This document shows, piece by piece, positions 33,077 through 42,507 of a stretch of DNA of 64,000 bases. This DNA is from Amycolatopsis sp. QT-25 (GTDB lineage: Bacteria > Actinomycetota > Actinomycetes > Mycobacteriales > Pseudonocardiaceae). The position numbers and the translations under genes were made by a program. The notes under the pieces were generated by a model, which was not told the origin of the DNA, searched no databases, and saw nothing but the letters and a program-made list of their open reading frames with translations. Position 1 is the first letter of the stretch; each line of letters starts with the position of its first letter. The stretch is from positions 3,162,001-3,226,000 of the forward strand of contig NZ_CP120210.1 in assembly GCF_029369745.1 (NCBI RefSeq), read 5' to 3'.

Positions 33077-33305
33077 GCGATCTCCTCTCACCACGACGAC
33101 AATCGGAGCACGGCACCACCGCCACGGTAGCCCACCGGCTCACCCGGCCGCAGACCGCCGCGATAGTGCGGCGGCAACCGATGACGACCGTCTTGGGAGC
33201 CCCGCGGGAGCCGGTCGCGGACGGTGTAGCGGGTCACGCCGTACGACCGGCGCGGTGCTCGGCAAGCGACCGTGGAGGCCGAGGCGCTACGGGCTCCACG
33301 GTCGC

Positions 33306-33339
33306 GGCGAGGGCGTGCTCCCGTGAGCACGCCCTCGCC
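33306..33339. terminator. hairpin terminator of the protease operon
   Basis: Perfect 15-bp inverted repeat (GGCGAGGGCGTGCTC and complement) with loop CCGT, 10 nt beyond the stop of the trypsin-like gene on the minus strand. Confidence 0.8.
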
Positions 33340-33349
33340 GGTTCGGATC

Positions 33350-34822
33350 TCAGCGGACGGTGAGGGTGTAGTCCGTTGTTCCGGTGTTGCCGGTGCTGTC
33401 CGTCGCGGTGATGGTGACCTTGTAGGTGCCGCGCTGGTACGGCCCCATGACGGTCATCCGCGCAGTGCCGCCGGGGTTGACGGTCGGCGGGGAGAAGGTC
33501 GGCGGATGGGGGAGACCGGTGCCACTGAGCCGGATGGGACCCGTGCCACCGGTGACCGTGATCGTCGCGTTGGCGTAGCCCCCGGGCGGGACGATGCCGG
33601 AATTCGACGAGAGGGACGGTTTCGGACCGGTGGTGTTGCCGTTGCCGACCGTGAGCGTGAACTCGGCGGTCTTGGCTCCGGAGGTGCCCTTGGCCGTGAT
33701 GGCGATCTTGTACGTGCCCGCCGGGGTGCTCGTCGACGGCTGCAAGGTCAGCTTGGCCACGTCACCGGAGTCGATGCTCGCCGAGGGCTGGAAAGTGGCG
33801 GTCGTGCCGGCGGGCAGGGCCGACGCGCTCAGGTCCAGTTTTTCCGGTCCTTGGTCGCCTGCCTTGGTGGTGACGCTGGTGGAGACGTGGCTGCCCGGTG
33901 CGGCCTTGCCGGAGGCCGGAGACAGCGCCATCGTGAACTTGCCGTCGCCGGGCTGGGTCCCGCCGATCTCGGCGCGGGCCCAGTCACCCATCGCGTTGGT
34001 CAGGCGGGCCATGATGCTGTAGCGGTCGCAAGCGCTGGAGCCCCACGACGAGACGCCGACGACCACACCGTCGACGATGAACGGTCCGCCGCTGTCACCC
34101 GAGCAGTTGGCGGTGCGCCCGTCGTTGTAGCCGGTGCACACCATCAGGTCGCCGTTGACCCGGATGTCGAAGACCTGGCAGCCGGAGGGATCGTTGACCG
34201 GCATGGTGGTCTTGCGGAGTTCGCCGGAGCCGCCGCCCGACGACGTCTTGCCGTAGCCGAGGGAGGTGCCTGACTTGCCCGGCTGGGTGAGCGCGCCGTC
34301 GCCGGAGCCCGCCACCTTGGCCCACTGGCTCTCGGGCACCGGGATGTCGTCGACGGTGGTGACCACCGCGACGTCGTAGCCGGTTCGCCAGCCGCCGGAG
34401 CCGGTGTAGCCGGGGTGGGTCTTGAACGAGGCGACGGCCGTGCGGAACGTCTCGTCACCCGGGGTGTTCAGGTCGTCGTCGCCGTAGAAGTAGCTCTTGG
34501 CCCCGGTGGCGTCGACCATGCAGTGCGCCGCGGTGAGTATCTTGCGCTTGCCGACGACGGAGGCGGTGCAGGACTGTCCCTGCGGGCCACCGCCCCCGAC
34601 CCGCATGCCCGCGATGACGAACGGGTATTCCTTGACGGTGGTGCGTTCCCCGTTGACGATCCGGGTTCCCCAGTCTCCCGTCCGGAGCTGGTCGGTCGGG
34701 GTCGCGGCGACACTGACCTCGTCGGGCGGCGCGGCGGCGGCGGTGGTGGTGGTGTTCACGGCCGGCAGGGCCACCGTGGCCAGTGCCGCGGCAAGTGCTA
34801 CGGCCAAGCGTGATGTTCTCAT
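33350..34822 (-). CDS. secreted trypsin-like serine protease with C-terminal Ig-like domains
   Basis: A 490-residue exported S1 protease. Signal peptide ~1-34 (LAVALAAALATVALPA), a ~25-residue propeptide ending at Arg before IVNGERTTVKEYPF, the classical trypsin activation site. Catalytic His in LTAAHCMVD, Asp in GYDVAVVTTV and Ser in NCSGDSGGPFIVDG; specificity-pocket Asp lies in SGDSGGP minus six region (GRTANCSGD), so trypsin-like cleavage is not certain. Residues ~285-490 are two beta domains of PKD/Ig type. Two ATGs follow AAGGAG; spacing favours the second. It lies 46 nt after the subtilase gene and shares its terminator. Confidence 0.9.
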   Translation of the reverse strand: MRTSRLAVALAAALATVALPAVNTTTTAAAAPPDEVSVAATPTDQLRTGDWGTRIVNGERTTVKEYPFVIAGMRVGGGGPQGQSCTASVVGKRKILTAAHCMVDATGAKSYFYGDDDLNTPGDETFRTAVASFKTHPGYTGSGGWRTGYDVAVVTTVDDIPVPESQWAKVAGSGDGALTQPGKSGTSLGYGKTSSGGGSGELRKTTMPVNDPSGCQVFDIRVNGDLMVCTGYNDGRTANCSGDSGGPFIVDGVVVGVSSWGSSACDRYSIMARLTNAMGDWARAEIGGTQPGDGKFTMALSPASGKAAPGSHVSTSVTTKAGDQGPEKLDLSASALPAGTTATFQPSASIDSGDVAKLTLQPSTSTPAGTYKIAITAKGTSGAKTAEFTLTVGNGNTTGPKPSLSSNSGIVPPGGYANATITVTGGTGPIRLSGTGLPHPPTFSPPTVNPGGTARMTVMGPYQRGTYKVTITATDSTGNTGTTDYTLTVR

Positions 34823-34868
34823 CATTCTCCTTCGAAGGAAAGGGAACGGGGATGTCCGTCCACTTCGG

Positions 34869-36419
34869 TCAGAACGTGATGGACCAGCCCGTGAGCGTGC
34901 CGGCATCGAAGCGGTAGGTGTCGCGCACCGAAAGCCGCCACGTGCCGTTCGCGTCCTCGCGTGACGCATCCACCGTGAAGCTCTGGTGCACACCGCCGGA
35001 TTCACCGACGCCACCCGCGCGCTTGAGCGGGTAGGACGCCCCACTCGGCCCGATCAGGTCGATGTCGAGGTCCGCGGTGTAGGCGTGGTCGATGTCGACC
35101 CGGACCGCCAACGATGCCGAAGCCTTGCCCGGGCAGGAGTCCTGGCTCACGGAGGTGTCCACTGCCGTACCCGCGTCGGGGATGGCCACGTCCTGGTCGT
35201 TGCTCTTCACCCCGCATTCGGACGGCGTGCCACCGCCGATGTCGCCGACGTAGAGCACCTTGTTGGGCGAATCCGTCCCGGGGTTGGTGATCAGGTCCGG
35301 GCTGGCGCTTCGCACCAGCGCGTCGCCGACCTGCTGCGGGGTCGCCCCCGGGTTCGCCGCCAGATACAGCGCCGCCGCGCCCGCGACATGCGGGGAGGCC
35401 ATGGACGTACCGCTCCCGGTGCGGAACTTCCCGGTGTGATCACTGGAATAGATGTTGCCGCCCGGAGCGAAGAGATCGACACAGCGACCGTAGTTCCCGC
35501 CGCGGGTGCGGTCTTTGTTGAACCAGCCGACGGTGAGCGCCTCGGGAACACGCGCGGGGCTGACGCCGCACGCGTCCTGGCCGTTGTTCCCGGCGGAGAC
35601 CGCCACCACGATCCCCTTGGCCACCAAGGCTTTGACCTGCTCGTCACCGACGCCGAGGACGTCCATGCCCAGGCTCATGTTCACCACCGCGGGCCCCACG
35701 GCGTTCTTGGCCACCCACTCCATGGCGCCGACCGTGGCGGAATCCGGACCGGATCCCTTGCAGTCCAGCGAACGCACGGCCACGATCTTGGCCTTCTTCG
35801 CCACCCCGACCGTCGCACCGGCGATCGTTCCCGCCACATGCGAGCCGTGCCAGTAACAATCGCTCGCGTCGGTGTCGTTGTCGAGCACGTCGTAGCCGTG
35901 GCTCGCCCTGCCCCCGAATTCGGGGTGCTGGGCGTTGACCCCGGAATCGATGACGTAGGCGGTCACCCCCTCACCCGAGTTCGGGAAGGTGTACTTCTTG
36001 TCCAGGGTGGCGGTCCGCTGGTCGATCTGGTCCAGGCCCCACGAAGGCGGGTTCGGCTGCTCGCCCGCAGCCCTGGTCGTGCCGTCCTGGTGGACCGATT
36101 CGACCGACGGATCGGCGGCGAGACGCCGCGCTTGCCGCTCGGTCAGGTTGCGGACCGCGAAGCCGTTCAGGGTGACCGAGTAGGTGTCGGTCACCTCGCC
36201 GCCGTAGCGCCGGGCGAGGGTCGCGGCCTGGCCCTCGGCCGCGGCGCGGGCGCCGTTTTCGAGGAGCACGATGTACTGTCCGGGGTAAGGGTGGCCGGCC
36301 TGCGCGACGGCCGCTTCCGCTTGCTGCGCCACGGCTTCGCCCGCGGTGGCCGCCACCGCGGCGGCGGCGACCGCCGCGGCGAACAAGCCCGGGAACGATC
36401 GTTTCCTGCGCTCTTGCAT
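34869..36419 (-). CDS. secreted subtilisin-family (S8) protease with P-domain
   Basis: A 516-residue exported protease. Signal peptide ~1-32, inhibitor I9 propeptide ~45-115 (QYIVLLENGARAAAEGQ; NGFAVRNLTERQARRLAADP), S8 catalytic domain ~135-385 with Asp in AYVIDSGVNAQHPEF, His in YWHGSHVAGTIAGA, oxyanion Asn in AVSAGNNGQDACG and Ser in GSGTSMASPHVAGAAALYLA, and a C-terminal proprotein-convertase P-domain ~420-516 ending GTLTGWSITF. GGAGGA lies before the ATG at 36419. It is followed 46 nt later by the trypsin-like gene; it could activate that zymogen, an inference. Confidence 0.93.
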   Translation of the reverse strand: MQERRKRSFPGLFAAAVAAAAVAATAGEAVAQQAEAAVAQAGHPYPGQYIVLLENGARAAAEGQAATLARRYGGEVTDTYSVTLNGFAVRNLTERQARRLAADPSVESVHQDGTTRAAGEQPNPPSWGLDQIDQRTATLDKKYTFPNSGEGVTAYVIDSGVNAQHPEFGGRASHGYDVLDNDTDASDCYWHGSHVAGTIAGATVGVAKKAKIVAVRSLDCKGSGPDSATVGAMEWVAKNAVGPAVVNMSLGMDVLGVGDEQVKALVAKGIVVAVSAGNNGQDACGVSPARVPEALTVGWFNKDRTRGGNYGRCVDLFAPGGNIYSSDHTGKFRTGSGTSMASPHVAGAAALYLAANPGATPQQVGDALVRSASPDLITNPGTDSPNKVLYVGDIGGGTPSECGVKSNDQDVAIPDAGTAVDTSVSQDSCPGKASASLAVRVDIDHAYTADLDIDLIGPSGASYPLKRAGGVGESGGVHQSFTVDASREDANGTWRLSVRDTYRFDAGTLTGWSITF

Positions 36420-36649
36420 CGCTTCCTCCATCATGCGTTCGAGCGGTCATCGGCAGGGGCTGGGACATCAGGCCGCTCGGGAAGCCACTTTTCGGCGTGG
36501 GCGACGGGGAAACAAGCGTGGTCGAGACCCGTATGAGTACGGAATCGTGCGTGCGCGCCGAATGCGCGTACTCACGGGGTTACGCCGCCCCGGTGGCCGA
36601 CTTACCCTGTAGGACAGTCCATTTCGCACGATCACCGGCAGGAGCGAGC

Positions 36650-39483
36650 ATGGGTCATGGTGGCGCGAGACCGCTTCCCCTCCGGTCCGGTTCGGTGCCG
36701 ATGGTGGGCCGGGACGCGGAACTGGCCGCCCTGCTCGGCGCGGTGGAACACGCGCCGTCGGTCGTGTTCGTGGAGGGACAGGCCGGGGTGGGCAAGACCA
36801 GATTGGTCGCCGAGTTCGCCGCGACCGTCCGGGCCAGGGGAGTGCGCGTGGTCGTGGGCGTGTGCCAGCCCTTGCCCGAGCCGTTCCCGTACGGAGTGCT
36901 CTTCGACTGTCTCAGCCAGTGCGGTGACCGCCTGGACGACCCCGGCCCGGTGACCGGCGCCCTGCGCGACCACCTGCCCGAACTCGCCGGGCTCCTGCCG
37001 CCCGCTCCGCGTGCTCTCGGCGACCCCGGGGCCGAGCGGCATCGGATCTTCCGCGCCGTGCGCGAACTGCTCCGCTCCCTGGGAACCACCGTGCTCGTGC
37101 TCGAAGACCTGCACTGGGCGGACGAGGAGACCCGCTGGGTACTGCGGTTCGTGCTGGCGAGCCCACCGCCGGGGTTGTCGATCGTGGGGACCTACCGCCG
37201 CGAAGACCTGCCCACCGTGGCCCCGCTCGGCCGTCCCTCACCCGCCCCGCACGGGGTCACCGGCGTCAACCTGGTCTTGCGGCCCCTCGGCGCGGCCGAG
37301 GTGCGCGCGATGATCGACGCACTCGTGGCGAAGGAGGTGACCTCGGACCGGTTCGCCGAGGCTGTGCTGCGTGAGACGGCCGGGATCCCGTTCGTGATCG
37401 AGGAAACCGTCCGGGCACTACGCGACCCGCTGGTGGACGTACGCGCGGAAGGCGACCTCGCTCAGCGGGCTCTGGACGGGATCGACGTGCCGGTCCTGGT
37501 GTCGGACGCGATCAGGGAGCGGATGGGGAGCCTGCCCGACGCCGCGCGGTCCGTCGCCGAGGCCGCCGCGGTGCTGGGCGTACCGGAGACGACCGATGTC
37601 CTGAGCGCCGTGGCGGACGAACCGGAGGTGGCGCACCTCGTCGCGCTGACGAAGTCCGGTGTGCTCGTGGAGGAGACGGCGAACAGGTTCGGTTTCCGGG
37701 ACAACGTCGCCCGGCGGGCGGTCTGTGCTTCGCTGCCCGGCCCCCGGCGACGTGAGTTGCACGAACGTGCCCTGGCGGTTCTGTCGGCCCTTGGCCGGGT
37801 ACCTGCCGGGCGCCTGTCCGTGCACGCCAAAGCGGCAGGCAGGAAGAGCGAATGGCTGCGGTACAGCGAACTGGCCGCCGAGGCCGCGGAGGAGGTCAAG
37901 GACGTGACCGCCGCGGTCGACCTGCTGTCCGAGGTGCTGACCGATCCGGAGATCGGCGTCGAGGACACCAACCGGCTGGCCGCCAAGCTGTGCGGCTACG
38001 CCCTGATGGGGCTGCCCGGCGGGGCGGTGACGGCACGGGTCGAGAGGCTGCTGTCGGATCCGAGGCTGGCCCCGGACGTCCGGGGCGAGGTGCACCTGTG
38101 GTTCGGGCTGCTGCTGCAGCGCGAGACCGGGGAGGTGGACCGCGGCGCCGACCAGCTCGCCCGCGCCCTCGACCTGCTCGCCGACCAGCCGGAACGCACC
38201 GTGCGCGGACTGGCGGCCATGGCGGGCCCGTACCTGGGGAGCGCCTCCATCGCCGAGCACCAGAGCGCGCTCGGCCGGGTGGAGACGATCATCGACCACC
38301 TGCCCACCCAAGCCCTGCGGACGGTCCTGCTGGCCACGACGCTCGGCGGGCGGCTCATCGTCGGCGACTCCAGCACCTGGGAGGGCGTCGCCCAGCTGCC
38401 GTCCCCTTCCGACGTGCGCGAACCCGACGAGATCCACCACCTGGCCCGGGCGCACTGCAACCTGGCGGACGCGTGCTCGTGGATCGGGCACTACGCGCGA
38501 GCTCGGGAGTTCTTGCGCAGCGGCATCACCTTGGCCGAGCGGGCCGCTGCCTTTTACGTCGTCGGTACCGCCGAAGCCACGGCCGTCCGGCTCGACTGGC
38601 TCGACGGGCGGTGGGCGGGCCTCGAAGAGCGGATCGACCGCTTGATCGAAACCTACGCGAACCTGTTGCTGACCACCGACCTGAACCTCACGCGAGGCTG
38701 GCTGGCGGCCGCACGCGGTGAATGGGTGCGGGCCGAGCAGGCTTTCGCGGCGGCGGGTTCGTACCCACTCGCTCAGGTGTTCCCGGTGGGCGTGTCGGCG
38801 GCCGGGGGGATGGCGGGCATGCTGCTCAGCCAGGGCAAGGTCGCCGCGGCGGAGGAACATGTGGAACGCGGCGTGGCGATGCTGCGGAACAAGGGCGCGT
38901 GGGTGTGGTCGGGCGACTTGTTGCCGCAGGCCGTGGACTTCTACCTGGCCGTGGACCGCGTCGACGCCGCGCGTCAGCTCGTCGCCGAGACCATGGTCGG
39001 CTTGAGGGGTGTCGACGCCCCGCTGGCCAGCGCGGCGCTGATCGGCTGCCGCGCCAGGCTGGCCGCGGTGACGGGCGACCGCGAGGAGGCGGACAGGCGC
39101 TACCGGGAGGCGATCGGCCTGCATCACGACCTGGGCCTGCCCTACCGGGCCATCCAGCTCGCGGAGCAAGCCGAAGGGGGCGCCCTCGCCGACGTCACAG
39201 TGCTCGAGGTGCTCGCGCGGTCCTACGAATCACTCGGGGCGACGGTCGACGCCGCCACCGCATCCGCAGCACCGGGGTGGCCACGCCTTCGCGACGCGGG
39301 AGGCGCGGCTACGGCGACGAACTGTCCCCGCGTGAGCAGGATGTCGCCCGTCTCCTCGCCGGCGGCCACACCAACCGGGAGATCGCCCAAGCCCTGTTCC
39401 TGTCCCGCCGCACCGTCGAGGACTACGTCGTCAAGGTTCGCCGTAAATTGAACGCGCCTTCCCGCCACGACGTCCGGCTCTGA
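36650..39483 (+). pseudogene. LuxR-family ATPase regulator (LAL type), frameshifted before the HTH
   Basis: A ~940-residue LAL regulator split by one frameshift. The first frame starts at ATG 36650 (CAGGAG upstream) and encodes an ATPase with Walker A VEGQAGVGKTRLVAEF and Walker B VLVLEDLHWADEETRW, then a long helical TPR-like region. Near 39250-39275 the frame must drop by one base; continuing in the first frame gives nonsense to 39451. The second frame runs GVATPSRRGRRGYGDELSPR into a complete LuxR HTH (LAGGHTNREIAQALFLSRRT) and stops at 39483. Both parts are well conserved, so this is a recent 1-nt loss or a sequencing error. Without correction the DNA-binding domain is absent. Confidence 0.82.
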
Positions 39484-39519
39484 ACGGCATCGCGAATTCA
39501 GGACCGGCTTACTTCGCTG

Positions 39520-39735
39520 ATGCGCCGCGCCGCCTCAACGAATACATCGATGACGCCGAGAAACGACGGCGGTGCGATCCGTGGTGTCGGCGAGGAACTC
39601 AGCGTGAACCCGGCCATCGGCACCGGCTCGCTGACCGTCCCGCTGGAGCCGAGCCCCCGGCTGGAACGAGTTAGGCTCCAGCGCTCGAATTATCGAGAGG
39701 TAAAGCAAAATTGGCGTACTGAAGTCGGAGGCTGA
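39520..39735 (+). pseudogene. fragment resembling the N-terminus of SpvB/TcdB-type toxin proteins
   Basis: The frame contains GGAIRGVGEELSVNPAIGTG followed by SLTVPLEPSP (39557-39652), which resembles the opening of SpvB-like subunits of ABC/Tc toxin complexes and related secreted repeat proteins (GGGAIRGIGEKF..NPVTGT.S..VPI..SPGR). Only ~35 residues match; what precedes and follows does not, and a copy of the dispersed repeat begins at 39704. I take it as a relic left after deletion. A chance resemblance is possible, as the match is short. Confidence 0.45.
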
Positions 39736-39832
39736 CGCGAACTCGCCGAAGGGCCCTGGCGTGGCTTCACCAGTCCACAAGTGATCCCAGTGCCCGCTAT
39801 GCCGCCGCCGTGGTTCTCTCTCGTGGGGTACA
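39704..39832 (-). repeat. dispersed intergenic repeat, copy C (reverse)
   Basis: Third copy, in opposite orientation to A and B. Read on the minus strand it begins TGTACCCCACGAGAGAGAAC, continues with GTGAAGCCACGCC and ends CTTCAGTACGCCAA. It matches copy B over its full length and copy A with an internal gap. Its outer end overlaps the arm of the perfect hairpin at 39827. Confidence 0.78.
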
Positions 39833-39881
39833 TGAAGGCCCCTTCCTTGCATCTAGCGCAAGGAAGGGGCCTTCATGTACC
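39827..39881. repeat. perfect hairpin with 24-bp arms
   Basis: Arms 39827-39850 and 39858-39881 are exact complements around a 7-nt loop ATCTAGC; the arm contains ATGAAGGCCCCTTCCTTGC. It joins directly to repeat copy C. Arms of this length exceed ordinary terminators, and a related imperfect palindrome at 14342-14400 suggests a repeat family. The remaining interval 39882-40307 holds no gene I can support. Confidence 0.8.
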
Positions 39882-40307
39882 TCATGGTCACCCCGGGCGC
39901 ATCGAGTACGTGGTCGTCCGTACCCGGTTCTTCTGCAGTGCCTTCCGGTCGCATGTGCCCCTTTGGCAGCTCTTTGTTCCCTCTTGCCCGTCGCCCCGAA
40001 CGTTCCGCGGGCGGCGGCGCTGCGACAAGGTCGTGGGGCAGCATCCAGCTCAGGTCGTTCTCGGGGGCATCGATGGTGGTGGGTACCGGCCGCCTTGCTT
40101 CACCGCGTGACGGCAGGGAAACGCCGGGTTCGTCGCCACCTGCCGCGGGCGGACGGCGGATCGCCTCCGTGGTCCGAAGAGTCCGCGCGATGGCCAGGTG
40201 CTGACGGCGAAGACGGCCGGCCGAGACGTTCGACCCCGCCGGCCCACGCACCGGGCGCGGTCGCTCGAGCCCGCCGAATCTCGATCCCATCGAACTGAGG
40301 AGACTTC

Positions 40308-41174
40308 ATGGCCTGGTGTCCCTTCGCGGTGCACAAGCCGCTTTCGGAGAAACCACACCCAAGGGGCCATCACGCCACGCGCGGTCATCCTGCACACCGC
40401 CGTCAGCGCCTCGGACTCGCTGTTCGACTTCTTCCAGAACCACTCCGACCTCGAAAGCCACTTCTATGACCGAGAACGGGGGGATCGAACAGTACATGGA
40501 CACCCGGATCCGGGCTGACGCGAACAAGAACGCCAACAGCTTCGCGGTGTCCATCGAGACCGAGGACGGCCGCGAAATCCGGCCGTGGTCCCAGGCCCAG
40601 CTCGCCGCGCTCGTGCGGCTGGTCGCTCGGATCTGCGACACGCACGGCATTCCGAAGGTACAGATCCCGCGTGCCGATGGTGCGGGGATCGGTTGGCACA
40701 GTCCGGTTCGGCGCCCCCGGTCCGTGGACGCCGGTGGCCAAGTCCTGTCCCGGTATGCCGCGGATCGGGCAGACCCGCGACGTGCTCATTCCCGCTGTAG
40801 CCAGGAACATCCCGATCGAGGAGGAAGAAATGGCGTTCGGTGCCAACGATTTCAAGTACCTGATGTACCAGGAGAAGATCCAGGACAAGGGCAACCTGTC
40901 CCAACTCTTCGCCGAGATCAAGGACAACATCCGCGGCCTGATCGCCACGGTCGACGCGCTCACGAAGATGGTGGTCGACAACGAGGCCGACGACATCACC
41001 GACGAAGGTCTCGCGGCCGCGCTGAAGGGTCTGCTTCAGGCGGAAATCGGCCCGGTCGTCCGCGAAGAGGTCGCCGAAGCACTCGGTAAGGACAACGCGC
41101 AGCAGGCGGAGGAGATCGCCACGCTGGTACTGGCGAAGGTCGCCGAAAAGCTGAAGGTGAACGCGGCTGCCTGA
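40308..41174 (+). pseudogene. N-acetylmuramoyl-L-alanine amidase-like gene broken by three frameshifts
   Basis: Starts at ATG 40308 (GAGGAG upstream) as MAWCPFAVHKPLSE, then continues in three further frames: NHTQGAITPRAVILHTAVSA...SHFY, TENGGIEQYMDTRIRADANK with SFAVSIETEDGREIRPWSQA, and FGAPGPWTPVAKSCPGMPRI to the end. Shifts lie near 40350 (A-run), 40467 and 40705; each moves the frame the same way (+1 or -2). HTAV, SIETE and the CPG with WH before it match the zinc amidase (Amidase_2) fold of cell-wall lytic enzymes. The last frame runs without stop into a helical acidic C-terminal part (40830-41174) that could also be translated alone from ATG 40830, preceded by GAGGAGGA. Confidence 0.72.
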
Positions 41175-41302
41175 CCCAGCGGCTCGGTGGCGTGACCGGC
41201 GCCTTGAGTGTGGGAGGTCTGCCGCCTCCCGGCGATACCGACTCGAACTATCTATCGCGCCCGGTAGGCAAAGCCGATGAGGCTTTCGCCTGGCCTGGGA
41301 AC

Positions 41303-41968
41303 TCACGCGAGCGGAGTGTGGTCCAGGTTTTTCGTGAGGTCGGCGGGGGTGTCGTAGAGGGCGACGGCGCCGGCTTCGAGGAGTTCGTCGTCACCGAAGC
41401 CCCCGGACCGGACGACGATCGCCGGCATCCCGGCTTTGCGCGCGGCTTTGACGTCCCAGACCGAGTCGCCGATCATGACGGCGGGCGCGTCGCGTGGTGC
41501 GCCGATTTTCTGTAGCGCGGTGTGCAGCAGGTCGGGCGCGGGTTTCGAGGCATCGACGTCGGCGCTGGTGGTCCAGTCGTCGACGATGTCGCGGGCGTCG
41601 AGTTTGTCGAGGTAGACGTCGACGTGGCGCTGCCGGCCGGAGCTGGCCAGGACGAGCCGATGACCGCGCTCTTTGATCGTGCGCAGCAGGTCGCGGGCGC
41701 CGGGCAGGAGTGCCATCTCTTCGAGGAGCTTGTCGGTTTCCTCGCCTTGCAGTTCCCGTGCGCGGTCACCGACCCGGCGCTCCAGGTCCTCACCGCCGAG
41801 GGCCGTGACGAGTTGATCACCGCCCATGCCGATCAGCCGGTGCAGCCGCCATATCGGGTAGGTCTCTCCGACTCGGCGCAGGGCCCGGTACCAGGCGAGC
41901 GCGTGCTGATAGTTGGAGTCGACGAGCGTTCCGTCGATGTCGACAACGGCGATAGGAGAGTCAGCCAC
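41303..41968 (-). CDS. HAD-superfamily hydrolase (phosphatase-like)
   Basis: A 221-residue HAD hydrolase. Motif I DIDGTLVDSNYQHAL with the nucleophilic Asp and acid/base Asp, a helical cap (~20-85), motif II LASSG, motif III Lys in DASKPAPDLL and motif IV IGDSVWDVKAARKAG. This is the beta-phosphoglucomutase/phosphoglycolate phosphatase-like branch. Substrate is not determinable. GTG start without a clear ribosome site. Intact, although it lies inside a zone of broken genes. It converges with the amidase relic. Confidence 0.92.
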   Translation of the reverse strand: MADSPIAVVDIDGTLVDSNYQHALAWYRALRRVGETYPIWRLHRLIGMGGDQLVTALGGEDLERRVGDRARELQGEETDKLLEEMALLPGARDLLRTIKERGHRLVLASSGRQRHVDVYLDKLDARDIVDDWTTSADVDASKPAPDLLHTALQKIGAPRDAPAVMIGDSVWDVKAARKAGMPAIVVRSGGFGDDELLEAGAVALYDTPADLTKNLDHTPLA

Positions 41969-42177
41969 AGGCGATGGCTACCCGTGGTCACCGTGCTCTA
42001 ATCGCGGTTCGTCGGTGGATTCACCCGGTGTGACGGCACTCTCCGCCTGCACGATCACCTCGCGATCTTCGCCATCACCCCTCCCGGCGGACCTTGATCG
42101 CCGTATGTCCCCGGCCAGCACGGTGACCGGTCGCACCCGGACGGGTGGACTCGACAGACTGCGCCGTGTGGCGGTGA

Positions 42178-42507
42178 CACGGCAGTTTCGCCCGTATCCC
42201 GGCGTCGGCGGACTACCTGGATCCGGCCTACCGGGATCATCCGGACACGATCTTCGAACACCCCGTCACCGCTCTGGAGCTCGATCAGGTCGCCGAGGTC
42301 ACGGAGGCCTTTCGTGCTCTCATTCCTGGGAACGTGCACGCCGTCGTGCCCGTGGGACGAGACGACGCGGTGGCCGCGTCAGGTGCCCTCGTGCGAGAGG
42401 TGACCGGTGATTTCGCCACGTTGCTCTCCGAGCGACACGCCATCCTGCGTGACTTCTACGATGAAGCCGCATGCCGCCGACTCGCCGTGGTCATGTGGTG
42501 GGACTGA
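42178..42507 (+). pseudogene. headless reading frame (5' end lost), unknown family
   Basis: An open frame of ~109 codons bounded upstream by an in-frame TGA at 42175 and ending in TGA at 42505. It has no ATG or GTG in its first 50 codons, yet it reads as real protein with strong third-position GC: DYLDPAYRDHPDTIFEHPVT, LELDQVAEVTEAFRALIPGN, AVVPVGRDDAVAASGALVRE, LRDFYDEAACRRLAVVMWWD. I do not recognise the family. It is probably the 3' part of a gene whose start was lost or frameshifted. The 293 bp to the kinase gene downstream hold nothing recognisable. Confidence 0.6.

Noticed and set aside
39853-40290. 145-codon minus-strand frame before the amidase relic
   Set aside because: Arg/Pro-rich, no motif, overlaps the hairpin arm region; no start signal.
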